Shown here in pieces: positions 6,200-8,684 of a stretch of DNA of 8,684 nt (positions within the stretch are counted from its first letter, which is position 1; every line of letters begins with the position of its first letter). The notes under the pieces are model-generated. The model was not told the DNA's origin and ran no database searches. It saw nothing but the letters and a program-made list of their open reading frames with translations. The translations under genes were made by a program, and so were the position numbers. The stretch spans positions 1 through 8,684 of the forward strand of contig CAZDLB010000078.1 of assembly GCA_964505995.1 (NCBI GenBank), given 5' to 3'. This DNA comes from JAJRVH01 sp964505995. Its GTDB lineage: Bacteria; Pseudomonadota; Zetaproteobacteria; Mariprofundales; Mariprofundaceae.

Positions 6200-7871
6200 G
6201 GCGCGTCACCCGCAACACCTCGTTGACCGTCGTCAGACCCGCTGCGGCCTTCTCCAGCCCATCCATCAGCATCGGCCGGTAGCCGGACTCGGCCGCAACC
6301 TCTTCCAGGTCCGCCAGCGTCGTCTGGTGCGAGATCACATCATGGAAGCGATCGTCCAGATCCAGCCATTCGAAGATCGCGATGCGTCCGGAGAACCCAT
6401 TGATGCAGTTGCGGCAGCCCTCCGGCTGCCAGAAGCTCCAGTCCCTGTCCTCATCCAGCCCGTGTGCCTCGACGACCGAGCGCGCGAAAGGCGCCGGCAT
6501 CGGCTTGCGGCAATGCGGACAGAGGCGGCGCACCAGCCGCTGCGCCAACACGCCATGCAGCGCCGGCGGAATCAGATACGGCTCGATGCCCATCTCGATC
6601 AGGCGGAAGACCGTTTCGATAGCATTGTTCGTATGCAATGTCGAGAGCACCAGGTGCCCGGTCAGCGCCGCCTGCACGGCCAGCGAGGCCGTCGCGCCAT
6701 CGCGGATCTCGCCGACCATGATGATGTCCGGATCCTGGCGCAGGATCGAACGCAGCACATTGGAGAAACTGAAGCCGATCTCCTCCTTCACCGACACCTG
6801 CTGCAGGCCCTTGATGCGGTATTCGACCGGATCCTCGATCGTAAAGATGGCCTTCTCATCCGACTTGACGGCATTGAGCATCGAATAAAGCGTCGTCGTC
6901 TTGCCCGAGCCGGTCGGACCGGTCACCAGCACCATGCCATAGGGATCATGCAGATGCAGTTTCCGCTCCGGCTCTTCGCGCATCGCAAACGGCAGTTCGA
7001 TGCCGGCCAGCGACATCTCGATGGAGCTGCGATCCAGGATGCGCAGCACGGATTTCTCGCCGTAGATCGTCGGCAGCGTGGACACGCGGATCTCCACCTG
7101 CCGGTGGCCGATGCGGGCGGTGAAGCTGCCGTCCTGCGGAAGCCGGCGCTCGGACAGATCCAGTTTTGCCAGAATCTTGACGCGTGAGGTCATTGGCGCC
7201 AGAACATTGACGGGAAGCAGGCAGACGTCCTGCAGCAGGCCGTCCACGCGCATGCGGATGCCCAGCGTCTTCTCCGCCGGCTCGATATGTACGTCGGTGG
7301 CATGATGGCGGACCGCATGGGCGATGACCTTGTCCAGCAGGCGGACGACCGGGGCCTCCAGCTGCTGCTCGTCAATCGAGCCCTCGATGATCTGATCAAT
7401 GATGTCATCAATCGTTTCCACCGCGGCGTAATGCCGCTCGATGGCCGCCTCGATCTCGCTCAGCGAGGCTACGGCCGGCTGCACGCGCAGGCCGGTGCGT
7501 TTCCAGATGATATCCAGCGGTACCAGATTCAGCGGATCATCGATCGCGACATAGATCGTCGAATCATCCACCGCATAGGGCAGGACGTGGTACTGCCTGG
7601 CAATGGCCAGCGGAACCTTCGCAATGGCCTCGGGATCGACATCCAGCTTGCTGACCTCGACGAAATCGATATCGATATCCGAGGCCAGAACCTTGGTGAC
7701 GATGTCCTCATCGATGAATCCGAGCTCGACCAGCGCCTCGCCGAGAAGCGTGCCATCCTTGCGCTGCTTGCGCAGCGCCAGCTTCAGGCACTCCTCATCG
7801 ATCAGGCCCAGCTTGATCAGCCGATCGCCCAGGCGCATCCTTTTCAGATTCTGTACCGCATTCGAGCCCAT
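6192..7871 (-). CDS. mshE: GspE/PilB/MshE-type assembly ATPase with tandem MshEN cyclic-di-GMP-binding motif
   Basis: The hexameric cytoplasmic motor for pilus or pseudopilus extension (559 residues from the chosen start). Residues 13-36 match the 24-residue MshEN motif at every conserved site (R13, L14, G15, L18, G22, L29, L33, Q36). A spacer of exactly five residues (37-41) and a second, looser 24-residue motif (42-65; G44, L47, G51, L62 kept) follow, so cyclic-di-GMP binding is likely. The catalytic core has Walker A GPTGSGKTT (318-326), an Asp box TIEDPVEY (344-351), Walker B DPDIIMVGEIRD (380-391) and a His box GHLVLSTLHTNN (405-416). A tetracysteine zinc module is present (C451, C454, C486, C489). 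Position (directly before the platform gene, with an 8-base overlap) fits an extension motor, not PilT. The ATG at 7871 has GAGAGGGA five bases upstream; a GTG at 7913 would add 14 residues but lacks a comparable site. MshE naming rests on the N-terminal domain and context. Confidence 0.96.
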   Translation of the reverse strand: MGSNAVQNLKRMRLGDRLIKLGLIDEECLKLALRKQRKDGTLLGEALVELGFIDEDIVTKVLASDIDIDFVEVSKLDVDPEAIAKVPLAIARQYHVLPYAVDDSTIYVAIDDPLNLVPLDIIWKRTGLRVQPAVASLSEIEAAIERHYAAVETIDDIIDQIIEGSIDEQQLEAPVVRLLDKVIAHAVRHHATDVHIEPAEKTLGIRMRVDGLLQDVCLLPVNVLAPMTSRVKILAKLDLSERRLPQDGSFTARIGHRQVEIRVSTLPTIYGEKSVLRILDRSSIEMSLAGIELPFAMREEPERKLHLHDPYGMVLVTGPTGSGKTTTLYSMLNAVKSDEKAIFTIEDPVEYRIKGLQQVSVKEEIGFSFSNVLRSILRQDPDIIMVGEIRDGATASLAVQAALTGHLVLSTLHTNNAIETVFRLIEMGIEPYLIPPALHGVLAQRLVRRLCPHCRKPMPAPFARSVVEAHGLDEDRDWSFWQPEGCRNCINGFSGRIAIFEWLDLDDRFHDVISHQTTLADLEEVAAESGYRPMLMDGLEKAAAGLTTVNEVLRVTRHA

Positions 7872-7876
7872 CGAGT

Positions 7877-7884
7877 TCCCTCTC
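7877..7884 (-). promoter_or_regulatory. Ribosome binding site that fixes the ATPase start
   Basis: Read on the minus strand, GAGAGGGA lies five bases before the ATG at 7871. The in-frame GTG at 7913 sits next to the intergenic hairpin and has no purine-rich site at the right distance. This supports the shorter 559-residue ATPase. Confidence 0.7.
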
Positions 7885-7916
7885 TTCGTCTGGCTTGTGA
7901 TGCTTTTTTGCACTCA

Positions 7917-7939
7917 GGCGCCCGCCGGATGCGGGCGCC
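7917..7939 (-). other. GC-rich hairpin between pilin and ATPase genes (likely mRNA processing or attenuation element)
   Basis: A perfect 9-bp inverted repeat (GGCGCCCGC / GCGGGCGCC) with a 5-base loop, 18 bases downstream of the pilin stop codon. On the minus strand it is followed by TGAGTGCAAAAAAGC and not by a run of T, so it is not a standard intrinsic terminator. Hairpins in this position commonly protect the 3' end of an abundant pilin transcript, or partly reduce read-through into the machinery genes. That role is inferred. Confidence 0.55.
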
Positions 7940-7957
7940 CATCGCGCATGAAGAGAC

Positions 7958-8545
7958 TTACAGGCTGTCGACGTAGACGTAGACCGTGGTTCCGTTCGCA
8001 CCCGGAGCCGCATAGGTCACTCGGCCGGTCGTATCAGCAGCCGTTGCCGATGAACTCAAGGAGCCATCAAGCGACTGACTGATGGCATAGGCATCCTGGC
8101 CCGGAACATTGGAGATGGTCACTTCCAGAACCGTACTGTTCAGCGTATCCACTGGAGCGGTGCCATCCAGGTCATAGCATCCGGCCGCAGGAGGCGTGCA
8201 GGCTGCACCCACAGCTGTCTGCTGAAAGGTCGGGTTGGAGCCAACGGCGATCGTAGACACTGCGGAGCCGTCCAGATACTTGGCCGCGATAAGTTCAGAT
8301 TCATTCGCTGGCAGTCGCTTCTTTTTGGTCAGAAACTGTGCCGTTGCCGTCTTCAGCGAATGGATGGCTTCGGGGACGGAAACGACCTGCGCATCCTTGA
8401 AGACCTCGCCGCCGCGCGGGGCGATGAAGGCCGCCAGAATGCCGATGATCGCGATCACGATGACCAGCTCGATCAGCGTAAAACCTTTTTCGGATGTGGC
8501 CGATGCTTCGCTGGCCAGGGATTTGTTCTGTTGTGGGTCTTTCAT
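7958..8545 (-). CDS. Type IV major-pilin-like prepilin
   Basis: Likely the main fibre subunit: it is the first gene, directly behind the sigma-54 promoter, with the strongest ribosome site in the window. The 195-residue precursor has a long 21-residue leader ending EKG, cleaved before Phe22. The mature N-terminus FTLIELVIVIAIIGILAAFI is canonical, with Glu5 and an uninterrupted hydrophobic helix. The mature protein is 174 residues. Cys95 and Cys102 (mature numbering) flank a TPPAAG turn and could form a small disulfide loop. The C-terminal half is rich in Ser, Thr, Ala and Gly and ends in an aromatic beta strand (VYVYVDSL). The start at 8545 is set by AAGGAG eight bases upstream; an upstream in-frame ATG-less extension to 8596 would run into the promoter. 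Type IVa-like, MshA-like and GspG-like naming cannot be settled from sequence alone; the MSHA-like neighbours favour a pilus subunit. Confidence 0.9.
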   Translation of the reverse strand: MKDPQQNKSLASEASATSEKGFTLIELVIVIAIIGILAAFIAPRGGEVFKDAQVVSVPEAIHSLKTATAQFLTKKKRLPANESELIAAKYLDGSAVSTIAVGSNPTFQQTAVGAACTPPAAGCYDLDGTAPVDTLNSTVLEVTISNVPGQDAYAISQSLDGSLSSSATAADTTGRVTYAAPGANGTTVYVYVDSL

Positions 8546-8553
8546 GCTTTCCT

Positions 8554-8559
8554 CTCCTT
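8554..8559 (-). promoter_or_regulatory. Strong Shine-Dalgarno site of the major pilin
   Basis: AAGGAG on the minus strand, followed by AGGAAAGC and then the ATG at 8545. The eight-base spacing is near ideal. It fixes the pilin start, because a longer reading would begin inside the sigma-54 promoter. Confidence 0.85.
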
Positions 8560-8591
8560 TTTCGGCGGGCGTGCCGATTTGACAGAGGACA

Positions 8592-8607
8592 AGCAAAAAC
8601 CGCGCCA
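8592..8607 (-). promoter_or_regulatory. Sigma-54 (RpoN) -24/-12 promoter of the pilus operon
   Basis: Minus-strand TGGCGCGGTTTTTGCT matches the sigma-54 consensus TGGCACG-N4-TTGCW with a single difference (G for A). The invariant GG and GC pairs have exactly the required spacing (GG at 8606-8605, GC at 8594-8593). This puts the transcription start near 8581, giving a 5' leader of about 36 bases before the pilin ATG. The site lies between the upstream terminator and the pilin, where a promoter is needed. Known systems: RpoN with the PilS/PilR pair drives type IVa pilin transcription in Pseudomonas. I see no good sigma-70 alternative in this gap. Confidence 0.85.
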
Positions 8608-8625
8608 GATTCGGGCGAAGGCATG

Positions 8626-8661
8626 AAAAAAGCCCCGATTCACGGACATGAATCGGGGCTT
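8626..8661 (-). terminator. Intrinsic terminator of the tRNA-Asp transcription unit
   Basis: A perfect stem of at least 12 bp (AGCCCCGATTCA paired with TGAATCGGGGCT, 8631-8642 with 8649-8660) and a six-base loop. On the minus strand it is followed by TTTTTTC. It begins only four bases after the tRNA CCA end and lies just upstream of the sigma-54 promoter, so it insulates the pilus operon from tRNA transcription. Confidence 0.93.
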
Positions 8662-8665
8662 GGTG

Positions 8666-8684
8666 TGGCGGAGCGGACGGGACT
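8666..8684 (-). tRNA. 3' end of a tRNA, most likely tRNA-Asp(GUC) (5' part beyond the window)
   Basis: Read on the minus strand, the window edge begins with AGT, the last three bases of a T-loop of form TTCGAGT. Then come CCCGT (3' strand of the T stem), CCGCTCC (3' strand of a 7-bp acceptor stem, implying a GGAGCGG 5' end), discriminator G and encoded CCA. As I recall it, the E. coli tRNA-Asp ends CCCGTCCGTTCCGCCA, one base different, and starts GGAGCGG, so the identity as Asp is well supported although the anticodon is not visible. The terminator follows after four bases. Confidence 0.85.

Noticed and set aside
4844..6226. A 460-codon open frame on the plus strand
   Set aside because: It is antisense to the platform protein, which carries clear GspF signatures. 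The plus-strand product is a His/Gln/Arg/Asp-rich low-complexity string, typical of an antisense shadow.
7911..7945. Hairpin at 7917-7939 as an intrinsic terminator
   Set aside because: The stem is good, but on neither strand is it directly followed by a T run, and the ATPase gene just beyond has no obvious promoter of its own, so full termination is unlikely.
7287..7976. A 229-codon open frame on the plus strand
   Set aside because: It is opposite the ATPase N-terminal region and crosses the intergenic hairpin. The minus strand holds the MshEN and core motifs.
8546..8596. Longer pilin reading with 17 extra N-terminal residues
   Set aside because: The extension starts inside the -12 element of the sigma-54 promoter and upstream of the predicted transcription start, and it bypasses the strong AAGGAG site serving the ATG at 8545.
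1..8684. CRISPR arrays, insertion sequences, integrases, toxin-antitoxin genes or riboswitches
   Set aside because: No regularly spaced repeats, transposase or integrase motifs, or structured leader beyond the listed hairpins were found on either strand.

Overview
The window (8,684 bases, GC-rich) is almost entirely one gene cluster, read right to left on the minus strand. It encodes the core of a type IV pilus or type II secretion-like machine, closest in gene content and order to the MSHA (mannose-sensitive haemagglutinin) pilus family. The host is Gram-negative, because there is an outer-membrane secretin lipoprotein and an inner-membrane alignment complex. A proteobacterium is likely from the sigma-54 type promoter, the Shine-Dalgarno sites and the tRNA-Asp sequence, but I cannot name a genus.

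Layout in transcription order. At 8666-8684 is the CCA-ended 3' end of a tRNA, almost certainly tRNA-Asp, cut by the window edge. It is followed at once by a strong intrinsic terminator (8626-8661). Next is a near-consensus sigma-54 (-24/-12) promoter (8592-8607), then a major-pilin-like prepilin (8545-7958). An 86-base gap holds a perfect 9-bp GC hairpin. The genes after it are close-packed or overlapping: a GspE/PilB/MshE-type assembly ATPase (7871-6192), a GspF/PilC/MshG platform protein (6199-4982), a large second prepilin with a glycine-rich hinge and an extra C-terminal domain (4962-3808), a GspL-like PilM-PilN fusion (3808-2480), a PilO/GspM/MshJ-like protein (2487-1873), a PilP/GspC/MshK-like protein (1886-1455), and the N-terminal 479 residues of an MshL/PilQ-type secretin (1439 to the left edge).

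How the parts fit. The prepilins would be processed by a prepilin peptidase that is not in this window. The hexameric ATPase acts on the platform protein to push pilin subunits out of the inner membrane. The GspL-, PilO- and PilP-like proteins connect the cytoplasmic motor to the secretin, through which the fibre leaves the cell. The ATPase N-terminus carries a well-kept tandem MshEN motif, so the motor is probably controlled by cyclic di-GMP, while transcription appears to depend on RpoN and an NtrC/PilR-type activator. No retraction ATPase, peptidase or GspH/I/J set of minor pilins is present here.

There is no gene-free stretch longer than 300 bases. The longest non-coding stretch is 8546-8665, and its contents are listed. 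Both strands were examined. The long plus-strand open frames are antisense shadows of the minus-strand genes.
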